Of a DNA stretch of 15,295 nt, positions 1 to 6,839 are shown piece after piece. Source of the stretch: Gammaproteobacteria bacterium (lineage in GTDB: Bacteria > Pseudomonadota > Gammaproteobacteria > PS1 > Pseudothioglobaceae); the NCBI GenBank assembly GCA_028599035.1, contig JAQRMT010000025.1, positions 1 to 15,295 of the forward strand, given 5' to 3'. The first letter of the stretch is position 1; each line of letters begins with the position of its first letter. A model generated the notes under the pieces. It was not told the origin of the DNA, did no database searches, and saw only the letters and a program-made list of their open reading frames with translations. A program made the position numbers and the translations under genes.

Positions 1-47
1 CCCTTGTGCAATAAGGCATTAACTTAATTTTAATAACGGAGTAACTT

Positions 48-104
48 ATGGAAAACAAAAAATATAGCGAATTAATACAAAAATTTAACGTGGACAAAAG
101 ATAG
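48..104 (+). CDS. possible 18-aa leader peptide or gene remnant
   Basis: This is a very short reading frame, ATG to TAG, encoding MENKKYSELIQKFNVDKR. A GGAG at 38-41 lies 6 nt before the ATG, which is better ribosome-binding context than the following trpG has. It contains no tryptophan codon, so it is not a classical trp attenuator peptide. The Y-x-x-L-x-x-x-F-N pattern faintly recalls the N-terminus of anthranilate synthase component I (TrpE), the usual partner of the next gene, so it could be a decayed trpE start. That is speculation. It may equally be a chance ORF. Nothing in bases 1-47 identifies the upstream gene; all three plus-strand frames stop within the first 30 bases. Confidence 0.25.
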   Translation: MENKKYSELIQKFNVDKR

Positions 105-170
105 GCTAATTGATTTTCTGTATGTTGTAAAATGAGATTATTTACAAGTCAGTTACATTGGTAAATAATT

Positions 171-752
171 ATGCTTTTAATGATTGACAATTATGATTCA
201 TTTACCTATAACTTGGTGCAGTATTTTGGCGAGTTGGGACAAACGGTTGAAGTGTATCGCAATGACAAAATTACCGTAAGTGAAATTGAAAAATTGAATC
301 CAGAGTTTTTGGTTATCTCCCCTGGCCCTTGCACGCCAAATGAGGCAGGAATTTCGATTGAAGTGATTAAACATTTTTCTGGTAAGATTCCAATACTTGG
401 TGTATGTCTAGGGTTTCAAGCGATGGTGCAGGCATTCGGTGGTAATGTGATTGGCGCTAAAAAAATTATGCACGGCAAAATATCACCTGTGTATCATACA
501 AACAAAGGTGTATTTAATAATCTCAAAAATCCGTTAAATGCCACACGCTATCACTCATTGGTGGCTGAACAATCCAGTCTACCAGATTGCTTTAAAGTGA
601 CTGCTTGGACTGAGGATGAGCAAGGTGAGATTGATGAGATTATGGGGATTCGACACAAAGAAATGCTGATTGAAGGGGTGCAATTTCACCCAGAATCTAT
701 CTTGACTGAACAAGGTCACGAGATGTTGGATAATTTTTTACAAAAAAGATAA
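171..752 (+). CDS. trpG: anthranilate synthase / aminodeoxychorismate synthase glutamine amidotransferase subunit
   Basis: This 193-aa class I glutamine amidotransferase releases ammonia from glutamine for a partner synthase acting on chorismate. The partner is TrpE (anthranilate, for tryptophan) or PabB (aminodeoxychorismate, for folate). The N-terminal MIDNYDSFTYN motif (4-14) and SPGPCTP (50-56) are typical of the TrpG/PabA family. The catalytic triad is visible: Cys79 in GVCLGFQ, and His173 and Glu175 in QFHPES. Length matches the family (about 190-200 aa). No strong Shine-Dalgarno precedes the ATG, and a second ATG lies three codons downstream. No chorismate-binding partner is in the window. 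In many bacteria one such subunit serves both pathways, so trpG versus pabA cannot be settled here. It leads a six-gene run, 18 nt before the rhodanese gene. Confidence 0.93.
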   Translation: MLLMIDNYDSFTYNLVQYFGELGQTVEVYRNDKITVSEIEKLNPEFLVISPGPCTPNEAGISIEVIKHFSGKIPILGVCLGFQAMVQAFGGNVIGAKKIMHGKISPVYHTNKGVFNNLKNPLNATRYHSLVAEQSSLPDCFKVTAWTEDEQGEIDEIMGIRHKEMLIEGVQFHPESILTEQGHEMLDNFLQKR

Positions 753-770
753 AGGGAAAGGGAATAAAAA

Positions 771-1193
771 ATGGACATACTAGAATTTTTATTAAACGAT
801 GGTCAAATTTTTACCACGATTACGCTGGTAGTTTTGATTGCATTATTAATTGGCAATATTGTTGCTGATAAATTAAAAAAATATGAAGATGTGGATGTTA
901 ATGGTGCAGTTGCATTGATGGATGAAAAAAATTTAATTGTGTTGGATGTTCGTGAGGACAAGGAGCGCAAGTCGGGTTTTATTAAAAATGCCGTACATAT
1001 TCCACTAAGTCAAGTCAAAAGCAAACTTGATACCCTAGATAATAGCAAAAAAGTGTTGGTATATTGCCGTAGTGGATCACGCTCAGCACACATTTCAGGG
1101 TTATTGACACGCAATAAGTTTGAACAGGTTTACAACTTAAAAGGTGGTATTCAAGCCTGGAAAAAAGCCAATCTACCAATAAAAACCAAATAA
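771..1193 (+). CDS. yibN: membrane-anchored rhodanese-like sulfurtransferase (YibN-like)
   Basis: This 140-aa protein has one N-terminal membrane segment (about residues 14-31), then a single rhodanese domain (about 42-138). The domain has VLDVRE (58-62) and the active-site loop CRSGSRS (99-105), with Cys99 the expected persulfide-carrying cysteine. GGIQAWKKANLP near the C-terminus is the usual rhodanese ending. The domain should lie on the cytoplasmic face. Its physiological sulfur donor and acceptor are not known from sequence. A GGGAAAGGGA run just before the ATG gives a good ribosome-binding site. The position immediately before grxC and gpsA matches the E. coli yibN-grxC-secB-gpsA order, which supports the YibN assignment over other rhodaneses. 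Confidence 0.9.
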   Translation: MDILEFLLNDGQIFTTITLVVLIALLIGNIVADKLKKYEDVDVNGAVALMDEKNLIVLDVREDKERKSGFIKNAVHIPLSQVKSKLDTLDNSKKVLVYCRSGSRSAHISGLLTRNKFEQVYNLKGGIQAWKKANLPIKTK

Positions 1194-1220
1194 GACTTAT
1201 ATGGAGACCTTTGCATAAAT

Positions 1221-1472
1221 ATGAAAAAAAATATAATTTACTGTTCTGATTCTTGTCCATTTTGCCAAAGAGCTTATCAATTATTAGAAAGTAAAGGCAT
1301 TCCTTTTAAGAAACATTATGTCAAAAACCAGAATGATTGGGATGAGGTGATGGATAAAACTGGCAGAAACACCGTGCCACAAATATTCATCAATGGCATA
1401 TATGTGGGAGGATTTGATGACCTATCCGCCGCCAATCAATCTGGAAAATTAGACGAGATTGTCCTCCAATAA
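1221..1472 (+). CDS. grxC: glutaredoxin 3 (GrxC-type)
   Basis: This 83-aa dithiol glutaredoxin reduces protein disulfides or glutathione mixed disulfides in the cytoplasm using glutathione. The N-terminal active site is C12-P-F-C15, where E. coli Grx3 has CPYC; Phe in place of Tyr is a mild variation. TVPQIFINGIYVGGFDD (51-67) carries the cis-proline and glutathione-binding GG. Length equals the family norm (about 83 aa). The nearest GGAG is about 14 nt upstream of the ATG, longer than usual, and no other in-frame ATG, GTG or TTG exists between the yibN stop and this start. Its stop overlaps the gpsA start by one base (TAATG). Confidence 0.93.
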   Translation: MKKNIIYCSDSCPFCQRAYQLLESKGIPFKKHYVKNQNDWDEVMDKTGRNTVPQIFINGIYVGGFDDLSAANQSGKLDEIVLQ

Positions 1473-2449
1473 TGAATAACAATCTCAGTATTATTGGTGC
1501 TGGTGCTTGGGGAAGTGCGCTGTCGATTGCACTGGCAGATAATTTTGATACTATTTACTTGCACACTCATACGCAAAAAGAAGTTAATGCACTGCAACCA
1601 AGACACCCTGCTTTAGGCGTTGATTACGCATCAAATATAGATCTTACCTTTGATTTATCACGCGTGCAGGATACTCGCAGCATCCTAATCGCAGTGCCAA
1701 GTTATGGCTTTACGACCACGCTCAAAGCACTGCAACCTTTACTAACAGACAAACAATCTGTTGCTTGGGCAACCAAAGGCTTTGATACTGATGGGCAATG
1801 CTTTTTACATGAAAGTTTTGAATCGGTTTTAGATAAACATCCAAGTTGTGTCATTTCAGGGCCTAGTTTTGCCGTTGAAGTAGCCAACCATAAACCTAGT
1901 GCGCTCACCGTCGCCTCAAAAGACGAAAAAACTCGAGACTATTGGGCGCAAGCACTACATACAAAAACACTCAGAGCCTACACCAATGATGATGTAACTG
2001 GCGTAGAAGTCGGCGGCTCGGTTAAAAATATTCTGGCAATTGCCGCTGGCATTGCTTCAGGTCTAGGCTATGGTGCCAATACTCAAGCAGCGCTAATTAC
2101 CCGTGGCTTAGCTGAAATGGTGCGTTTGGGCGTGGCATTGGGTGCGAATAGCGCTACTTTTAATGGGCTATCAGGGCTGGGCGATTTAGTATTAACCTGC
2201 TCTGATGACTTGTCGAGAAATCGTCGATTTGGCAAGGAATTGGCAAATAATAAAAGTGTTGAGCGAGCATTGAATAATATTAATGCGACCGTTGAAGGGT
2301 TAAATACCTTGAAATTGGTTTTATCAATTGCAAAGAAACATCAGATTGAAATGCCAATTTGTGAACAAGTTAACCAGGTCATCCAAGGTCGAATAACCCC
2401 AACTGAAGCGGTCAATCATTTAATGTCAAGAGCGCAAATTGACGAATGA
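1472..2449 (+). CDS. gpsA: glycerol-3-phosphate dehydrogenase [NAD(P)+]
   Basis: This 325-aa cytoplasmic enzyme reduces dihydroxyacetone phosphate to sn-glycerol 3-phosphate, the backbone for phospholipids. The Rossmann motif GAGAWGSAL occupies residues 9-17. ISGPSFAVEV (128-137) and the GSVKNILAIAAG segment with Lys185 (182-193) are active-site signatures. RNRRFG (249-254) and the TVEG turn (273-276) belong to the substrate domain. Length is normal (about 330 aa). It overlaps grxC by 1 nt and the next gene by 4 nt (ATGA), so translation is probably coupled. In E. coli secB lies between grxC and gpsA; here it is absent. Confidence 0.97.
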   Translation: MNNNLSIIGAGAWGSALSIALADNFDTIYLHTHTQKEVNALQPRHPALGVDYASNIDLTFDLSRVQDTRSILIAVPSYGFTTTLKALQPLLTDKQSVAWATKGFDTDGQCFLHESFESVLDKHPSCVISGPSFAVEVANHKPSALTVASKDEKTRDYWAQALHTKTLRAYTNDDVTGVEVGGSVKNILAIAAGIASGLGYGANTQAALITRGLAEMVRLGVALGANSATFNGLSGLGDLVLTCSDDLSRNRRFGKELANNKSVERALNNINATVEGLNTLKLVLSIAKKHQIEMPICEQVNQVIQGRITPTEAVNHLMSRAQIDE

Positions 2450-2976
2450 CGCTTGACCTACTAAGGCATGGTGAACCTGAAGGGGGTCGCCTATATCGTG
2501 GCAATCTGCTTGACGACCCTTTAACTAAAAAAGGATGGCAACAAATGCAAGCATCAACTGACGGCAAATACTGGGATTTTATTGCCACTTCGCCTATGGC
2601 TCGTTGCCAAGTATTTGCTCAACACTTATCACAGACACATCACATAAAAATGCAAGCATTTGAATCGTTAAAAGAAATAGGTTTTGGCGATTGGCAAGGT
2701 CGAAATGTTGAAAAAATTGGACAACAAGTGGTTAATCAATTTAAACAAAACCCTGTGGATAATCGACCATCGGGTGCAGAAGATTTGTATGTTTTTCAAG
2801 CCCGAGTTTTAGATGTATTATTACAAATAACACAAAACAGAACATCTCAATCAGTATTGATTGTCGCCCATGCAGGGGTAATTAGAGTCATTAAATCCTA
2901 TTTGCTCAATCTACCTATTGAAAAAATGTTTACAATAGAGGTTGTTTCTGCATCTTGTGAGCGATTTGAAATATGA
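2446..2976 (+). CDS. histidine phosphatase superfamily protein (phosphoglycerate mutase/CobC-like)
   Basis: This 176-aa protein belongs to the branch-1 histidine phosphatases. The phospho-acceptor motif is LLRHGE (5-10), with His8. Other signatures are SPMARC (49-54, Arg53), LKEIGFGDWQG (75-85, acidic residue Glu77) and the second histidine in VAHAGVIR (140-147, His142). The E-x-x-F-G-D-W-x-G segment resembles alpha-ribazole phosphatases (CobC) more than true cofactor-dependent phosphoglycerate mutases, and the protein is shorter than GpmA. No cobalamin gene is nearby, so the substrate is open: alpha-ribazole phosphate, a sugar phosphate or another phosphoester. It overlaps the genes on both sides by 4 nt. 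Confidence 0.85.
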   Translation: MTLDLLRHGEPEGGRLYRGNLLDDPLTKKGWQQMQASTDGKYWDFIATSPMARCQVFAQHLSQTHHIKMQAFESLKEIGFGDWQGRNVEKIGQQVVNQFKQNPVDNRPSGAEDLYVFQARVLDVLLQITQNRTSQSVLIVAHAGVIRVIKSYLLNLPIEKMFTIEVVSASCERFEI

Positions 2977-3674
2977 AAAAAATATTATTCGCATTTATTC
3001 TTACTTGGGCTGTAGCGGCTCAGTCTTTCAATATCTGGGATTGGGTCTCACCAATTAACACCTTAAGTGCACCAAACTTTGATGAAATTAAAGACGCCAA
3101 CCAAAGAAAAGTTGCTTTTTTTGATTACTTATTGCCAATGATAAAGGAAGAAAATAGAAAAATCAGGCTTGCTCGCTTGCTGGTTAAAAACAACCAATTT
3201 AACGACAGACAAATCAAAAAATTAGCCAAAAAATATCGTATTAAAAATATAAGCAAAAAAGCACTGTTAAATGCGATAGATACTATCCCCGCTTCTTTGG
3301 TATTAGCCCAAGCAGCGATTGAATCCAACTGGGGCAGATCTAGGTTTTCCAAACGCTGGAATAATTATTTTGGCATTTGGTGTTTTAGTCCAGGCTGCGG
3401 TATCGTGCCTGAAAATCGCAATAAAAATGCCAAACATGAAGTGAAGAATTTTTCCTCAACCAATAAATCCATTGAATACTACTTGTTAAATATTAACCGC
3501 AATCATGCTTACGAGCTACTTAGAAAAATCAGAGCTTACAAGCGCAAACACAATCTTAAACTCACTGGCACTAGTCTTGCCGAGGGGCTGGATAAGTATT
3601 CAGCAATTGGTTATGAATATATTGAATTGGTGCAGAGCATTATCAGGCAAAATAATTTAACTAGATTTGACTAG
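2973..3674 (+). CDS. Bax-like secreted endo-beta-N-acetylglucosaminidase
   Basis: This 233-aa protein begins with a signal peptide (basic MKK, hydrophobic 4-16, likely cleavage near AAQS), so it should act in the periplasm. The C-terminal half is a glucosaminidase-type lysozyme domain as in E. coli Bax. AQAAIESNWGRSRFS (112-126) carries the expected catalytic Glu117, followed by NNYFGIWCF (130-138) and a Tyr-rich C-terminal part with KYSAIGYEYIE. Cys137 and Cys142 could form a disulfide. The middle (about 60-100) is Lys/Arg-rich, giving a strongly basic protein suited to binding peptidoglycan. It is the last gene of the run, overlapping the phosphatase gene by 4 nt and followed by a terminator. 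Whether it cuts glycan strands like FlgJ or SagB-type enzymes is inferred from the family. Confidence 0.87.
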   Translation: MKKILFAFILTWAVAAQSFNIWDWVSPINTLSAPNFDEIKDANQRKVAFFDYLLPMIKEENRKIRLARLLVKNNQFNDRQIKKLAKKYRIKNISKKALLNAIDTIPASLVLAQAAIESNWGRSRFSKRWNNYFGIWCFSPGCGIVPENRNKNAKHEVKNFSSTNKSIEYYLLNINRNHAYELLRKIRAYKRKHNLKLTGTSLAEGLDKYSAIGYEYIELVQSIIRQNNLTRFD

Positions 3675-3696
3675 TGTTATTTTTCCAATAGGCAAT

Positions 3697-3725
3697 AAAA
3701 AAACCCGCAGTTTGCGGGTTTTTTT
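3697..3725. terminator. bidirectional intrinsic terminator between the bax-like gene and rpsI
   Basis: A perfect 13-bp stem (3697-3709 with 3713-3725) has a 3-nt loop (GTT). The core is ACCCGCA/TGCGGGT, flanked by a run of A on the left and a run of T on the right. Read from either strand it is a GC-rich hairpin followed by a U tract, so it can end both the plus-strand run and the minus-strand rplM-rpsI transcript. Confidence 0.93.
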
Positions 3726-3744
3726 AATAAAGCAAAAATAAATC

Positions 3745-4140
3745 TTAACGCTTTGAATACTGCTCGCTCTTACGCGCCTTCTTGCGTCCGACTTTCTTAC
3801 GCTCTACAATTCTTGCGTCACGAGTAACAAAGCCCGCTTTGCGAAGATCAGGCCTAAGGTCGTTGTCATATTCCATTAATGCACGGGTAACACCTAAACG
3901 AATAGCGCCCGCCTGACCTGTGTCACCGCCCCCTTTAACAACGATGTTGAAATCAAACTTATCTCTCATATCAACAGTGTCTAGTGGTTGATTGATAATC
4001 ATTGAAGAGGTTTCACGACCAAAATATTCGCCCATTGGGCGTTTATTAACGGTAAATATACCTTTACCTTTGGTCATATAAACACGGGCCACTGAAGTCT
4101 TTCTTCTGCCTGTTGCGTAAAATGTTTGCGTTTTTGCCAT
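3745..4140 (-). CDS. rpsI: 30S ribosomal protein S9
   Basis: This 131-aa protein is a component of the small-subunit head. Its extended C-terminal tail reaches the P-site tRNA. The N-terminal YATGRRKTSVARVYM (8-22), the GGGDTGQAGAIRLGVTRAL segment (about 70-89) and the basic ending with the terminal SKR (129-131) are diagnostic. Length is essentially that of E. coli S9 (130 aa). It lies 28 nt downstream of rplM in the conserved L13-S9 order, and its transcript ends at the bidirectional terminator. Confidence 0.98.
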   Translation of the reverse strand: MAKTQTFYATGRRKTSVARVYMTKGKGIFTVNKRPMGEYFGRETSSMIINQPLDTVDMRDKFDFNIVVKGGGDTGQAGAIRLGVTRALMEYDNDLRPDLRKAGFVTRDARIVERKKVGRKKARKSEQYSKR

Positions 4141-4168
4141 AATAATCTCTTACCTTAAATATCTAAAA

Positions 4169-4597
4169 TTAAATCTCTAAAAGCTGGGGTTGTTGTGCTG
4201 CATGCGTATGCTCGCCACCTGCGAATACTTTCATCTTTCTAAACATATCTCTGCCTAGAGGGCCTTTCGGTAACATACCTCTCACTGCCTTGTTGATAAT
4301 TTCTTCTGGTTTTTTAGCTTGTAAATCTTTGAATGCGATTGATTTTAAATTACCTACATAGCCCGTATGGTGGTGATACATTTTGTCGTTAAACTTATTG
4401 CCTGTTACTTTTACTTTCTCAGCGTTAATAATAACAATGTAATCGCCTGTATCGGTGTGTGGCGTATACTCAGCCTTGTGCTTACCACGAAGGCGAGAGG
4501 CAACTTGTGTTGCCAAACGACCCAGTGTTTTACCATCAGCATCAACCAATAACCAGTCTCTTTTTACTTCGTGTGCCTTAGCGCTAAATGTTTTCAT
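4169..4597 (-). CDS. rplM: 50S ribosomal protein L13
   Basis: This is an early-assembling large-subunit protein that binds 23S rRNA. The chosen start gives 142 aa beginning MKTFSAKAHEVKRDW, which matches E. coli L13 in length and N-terminal pattern. Signatures are the DADGKTLGRLAT segment (about 19-30), LRGKHKAEYTPHTDTGDYI, the Y-H-H-H-T-G-Y run and AVRGMLPKGPLGR. A longer frame opens six codons upstream at 4615 (MHEDRF...). It is rejected because the family start is the inner ATG, which has a GAAGA-type ribosome-binding site about 8 nt upstream. First gene of the rplM-rpsI operon. Confidence 0.97.
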   Translation of the reverse strand: MKTFSAKAHEVKRDWLLVDADGKTLGRLATQVASRLRGKHKAEYTPHTDTGDYIVIINAEKVKVTGNKFNDKMYHHHTGYVGNLKSIAFKDLQAKKPEEIINKAVRGMLPKGPLGRDMFRKMKVFAGGEHTHAAQQPQLLEI

Positions 4598-4627
4598 AAA
4601 TCTATCTTCGTGCAAAATAATCGCATT

Positions 4628-4633
4628 ATTATA
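4628..4633 (-). promoter_or_regulatory. probable -10 element of the rplM-rpsI promoter
   Basis: On the minus strand there is a perfect TATAAT here, about 30 nt before the rplM ATG, which would give a leader of about 25 nt. No good -35 hexamer is seen at 16-18 bp spacing. This is the only clear promoter-like signal directly upstream of rplM. It may be activator-assisted or rely on AT-rich upstream DNA. Confidence 0.5.
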
Positions 4634-4663
4634 ATCATTTTTGGATTTGAATGTTGTCTATTC

Positions 4664-4672
4664 TGCTAATAT
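4664..4672 (+). promoter_or_regulatory. possible extended -10 promoter upstream of the hairpin cluster
   Basis: TGCTAATAT fits an extended -10 element (TGn plus TAATAT). It would start transcription near 4679 on the plus strand, so the three hairpins at 4727-4789 would be transcribed. No convincing -35 is present at normal spacing. Weak evidence in AT-rich DNA. Confidence 0.25.
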
Positions 4673-4726
4673 TGGTTTAATAAAATCTAATTGCTTTGTC
4701 GTGCACCTTTAGTTTCAACATAAAAA

Positions 4727-4789
4727 CAAGTCATATCTTTTGACTTGGTGAGAAGTGTGAGAAAACTTCGCAAGGGTGTGGGAGCATCC
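4727..4789 (+). other. cluster of three small hairpins in the rplM-tatD intergenic region
   Basis: Three stems follow one another. The first is CAAGTCA (4727-4733) with TGACTTG (4741-4747), 7 bp and a 7-nt loop. The second is GAAGT (4752-4756) with ACTTC (4765-4769). The third is GGGTG (4774-4778) with CATCC (4785-4789), which needs one G-U pair. The segment is more GC-rich than the DNA around it. It could be a structured leader, a small RNA or an operator. No known RNA family is recognised. Confidence 0.35.
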
Positions 4790-4797
4790 AAGAAGGT

Positions 4798-4806
4798 TGT
4801 TATAAT
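4798..4806 (+). promoter_or_regulatory. probable extended -10 promoter of the tatD-tcdA run
   Basis: TGTTATAAT is a perfect extended -10 element (TGn plus TATAAT), about 36 nt before the TatD-family ATG. The -35 region is poor, as is common with extended -10 promoters. The predicted leader of about 30 nt contains an AT-rich inverted repeat (GGTTTT and AAAACC, 4809-4830) and no clear Shine-Dalgarno. Confidence 0.5.
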
Positions 4807-4841
4807 GAGGTTTTTTTAAAATTAAAACCCTTGTATTAGCG

Positions 4842-5516
4842 ATGATTAACTCACACGCACATCTTGATTTTGACGATATGCAGACAATTGCACAAAATGC
4901 AGTGGCAATTGTGCCGAGTGTCGGTAGCCAAAACTGGAGTATCGTGCAATCATATCCTTACTTTGCACTGGGCATACATCCTTGGATGGTTGAACATCAC
5001 GATAGCCAAGATTTAGAGCGTTTAGAATATTTAATTAAATGCAATAATCCAATCGCAATTGGTGAATGCGGGTTAGATTATGCTAAGAATATTGATAAAG
5101 AGAAACAACTGCACTTCTTTACTGAGCAATTAGCTATGGCTCAAAAATACGATTTACCCGTGATTATCCACAGCGTAAAATCAACTGAAGATGTGATTTT
5201 CTTACTCAAGAAATACCCAAAAATTAAAGGTGAAATTCATGGTTTTTCTGGTAGCGAAGTGCAAGCAAATGCGTTGATAAAAATGGGATTTTATTTGGGT
5301 TTTGGCATACAAATTACCAACCCAAAATCTACTCGTTTACGAGAAATCGTTAAAAATTTACCCTTACAATCACTGCTCATTGAGACTGACGACCACATTG
5401 CCCCTCAAGACTTATCTATAGTAGCCGAAGAAATCGCCAAACTCAAGCAAATATCGATAGAAAAACTCATCACACAATGTGATAATAACGCTATTTTACT
5501 TTTTGGACTTTCGTAA
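4842..5516 (+). CDS. TatD-family metal-dependent hydrolase
   Basis: This 224-aa TIM-barrel amidohydrolase-type protein has the ligands of the TatD/YcfH/YjjV family: His5 and His7 (SHAHLDF), Glu75 (GECGLDY), His110 (PVIIHS), His133 (EIHGFSG) and Asp183 (LIETDD). Family members are divalent-metal DNases or nucleases implicated in DNA quality control, and the precise substrate here is unknown. It is shorter than E. coli TatD (about 260 aa): the N-terminus opens directly with INSHAHLDF and the segment between the first motif and the GIHPW motif (44-48) is short. That agrees better with a compact YjjV-like subgroup than with truncation, since every metal ligand is present. Its stop overlaps the tcdA start by 1 nt (TAATG), so the two are probably co-translated. 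Confidence 0.88.
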   Translation: MINSHAHLDFDDMQTIAQNAVAIVPSVGSQNWSIVQSYPYFALGIHPWMVEHHDSQDLERLEYLIKCNNPIAIGECGLDYAKNIDKEKQLHFFTEQLAMAQKYDLPVIIHSVKSTEDVIFLLKKYPKIKGEIHGFSGSEVQANALIKMGFYLGFGIQITNPKSTRLREIVKNLPLQSLLIETDDHIAPQDLSIVAEEIAKLKQISIEKLITQCDNNAILLFGLS

Positions 5517-6253
5517 TGAGTGGAAACTGCGCACGCACTGAGATATTATTAGGTCAACAAGGGTTAGCACGATTAGCAGAGTCCCATGTATTGATTGCTG
5601 GACTGGGTGGCGTTGGTGGCGCTTGTGCTGAAGCTCTATGTCGTGCTGGCGTTGGCACATTAACTTTGGTGGATTTTGATGTGATAGAAAGCACTGACCT
5701 TAATCGACAATTAATCGCCCTTAACTCAACATTAGGCAAATACAAGGTAGATGTTTTAACCGATAGATTGAATGATATTAATGCCGACACCGTGGTTATT
5801 AAGCGCAATGAATTTATCGATAGAGATAAAGCACAAGCCATTGCTCTTGAACAAGACCTAGATTTTGTCGCCGATTGCATTGACGCTATTGCCTACAAAA
5901 CCGTGTTGATTGACAGTTGCAATCAATCTGGCAAGTCGATTATTTCCAGTATGGGGGCAGGTGGGCGATTAGACCCAACTAAGGTAGGGATTTCCCGCAT
6001 GGACAAAACCCAAAATTGTGCTTTAGCCAGAGAAATGCGTAAACGACTCAGGCGTATCAAAGCCTCAATGAACTTCCCCGTTGTGCATTCCACTGAATTG
6101 CCAATTAAAGCATTGCCACATCAAGCAATCACTGCCACCGACACCTCGCCTGCAGGTAGGCCCAGGGCAGTAAATGGTGCTATTTCCTATATGCCCAATA
6201 TTTTTGGCTTGATGATGGCAGGGTATATTATTCAAAATTTATTACATTCTTAA
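5516..6253 (+). CDS. tcdA: tRNA threonylcarbamoyladenosine dehydratase (TcdA/CsdL family)
   Basis: This 245-aa E1-like (ThiF/MoeB fold) enzyme is expected to use ATP to cyclise N6-threonylcarbamoyladenosine at tRNA position 37 to its cyclic form. Seen are the nucleotide-binding glycine loop GLGGVGG (29-35), the acidic VDFDVIE (52-58) and the DLNRQL arginine segment (61-66), a lysine-bearing KYKVD (75-79), and the adenylation-domain Asp in DCIDAIAYK. The N-terminal arrangement (RTEILLGQQGLARL) and the SMGAGGRLDPT segment are TcdA-like rather than MoeB- or ThiF-like: there are no zinc-binding CxxC pairs and no MoaD or ThiS partner nearby. Length is slightly below E. coli TcdA (268 aa), mostly at the C-terminus. 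Confidence 0.88.
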   Translation: MSGNCARTEILLGQQGLARLAESHVLIAGLGGVGGACAEALCRAGVGTLTLVDFDVIESTDLNRQLIALNSTLGKYKVDVLTDRLNDINADTVVIKRNEFIDRDKAQAIALEQDLDFVADCIDAIAYKTVLIDSCNQSGKSIISSMGAGGRLDPTKVGISRMDKTQNCALAREMRKRLRRIKASMNFPVVHSTELPIKALPHQAITATDTSPAGRPRAVNGAISYMPNIFGLMMAGYIIQNLLHS

Positions 6254-6262
6254 GGACACAAT

Positions 6263-6814
6263 ATGGTTAGCATGAAAACCCCAGTTTGCGATTTTGACAC
6301 ACCCGCGATTGATTTCAATCTCAAAGGTGTAGATGGAAAAATACATAACTTAACAAGTTGTAAAGGCAAAAATGGACTATTGATAATGTTTATTTGCAAT
6401 CATTGTCCGTATGTTAAAGCTATCATTGAACGTATTATCAGAGACACTAAAGAATTGAAGGCATTAGGTTTAAATGCTGTTGCAATTATGTCTAATAATC
6501 CAGAAGAATATGAAGTAGATTCTTTTGAAAATATGCAAAAAATTGCTAAGAAAATGGATTTTCCATTCCCTTATTTGATTGATGAAACCCAAGAGGTGGC
6601 AAAAACATACGGCGCAGTTTGCACGCCTGATTTCTTTGGCTATAATGCCGACTTAAAACTACAATACCGTGGTCGATTAGATGCATCACGCAAAGAATCT
6701 GCCCCAGTAGATGCTAAGCGAGATTTGTTTGATGCCATGCACCAAGTAGCAAACACTGGACAAGGTCCAATAGGACAAATTCCATCAATGGGTTGTTCAA
6801 TAAAATGGAAGTAA
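6263..6814 (+). CDS. thioredoxin-fold, peroxiredoxin-like protein (PRX_like1 type)
   Basis: This 183-aa AhpC/TSA-Redoxin superfamily protein has no signal peptide and is probably cytoplasmic. The active site region is MFICNHCPYVK (42-52), giving a C45-N-H-C48 pair followed by PYV. The cis-proline loop is GAVCTPDFF (117-125). A further cysteine lies in SMGCSIKW near the C-terminus (Cys178). This CNHCPYV arrangement is characteristic of a widespread but biochemically little-studied redoxin group often labelled simply thioredoxin family protein. The likely role is thiol-disulfide exchange or peroxide reduction. AAGGA sits 5-6 nt before the ATG, favouring this start over the Met three codons later. 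It follows tcdA by 9 nt and precedes nnrS by 25 nt. Confidence 0.85.
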   Translation: MVSMKTPVCDFDTPAIDFNLKGVDGKIHNLTSCKGKNGLLIMFICNHCPYVKAIIERIIRDTKELKALGLNAVAIMSNNPEEYEVDSFENMQKIAKKMDFPFPYLIDETQEVAKTYGAVCTPDFFGYNADLKLQYRGRLDASRKESAPVDAKRDLFDAMHQVANTGQGPIGQIPSMGCSIKWK

Positions 6815-6839
6815 AATACAGCGTTTTAACCCGACAAAT

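Noticed and set aside
48..170. Classical trp attenuator upstream of trpG
   Set aside because: No Trp codons in the short ORF and no GC-rich terminator hairpin with a T run before trpG.
4598..4615. Upstream ATG extending L13 by six residues
   Set aside because: The inner ATG gives the exact 142-aa family length and the conserved MKTF start, with a better-placed ribosome-binding site.
5554..5880. 108-codon minus-strand open frame inside tcdA
   Set aside because: It is antisense to the conserved nucleotide-binding region, with Ser/Arg/Leu-rich composition typical of a shadow frame.
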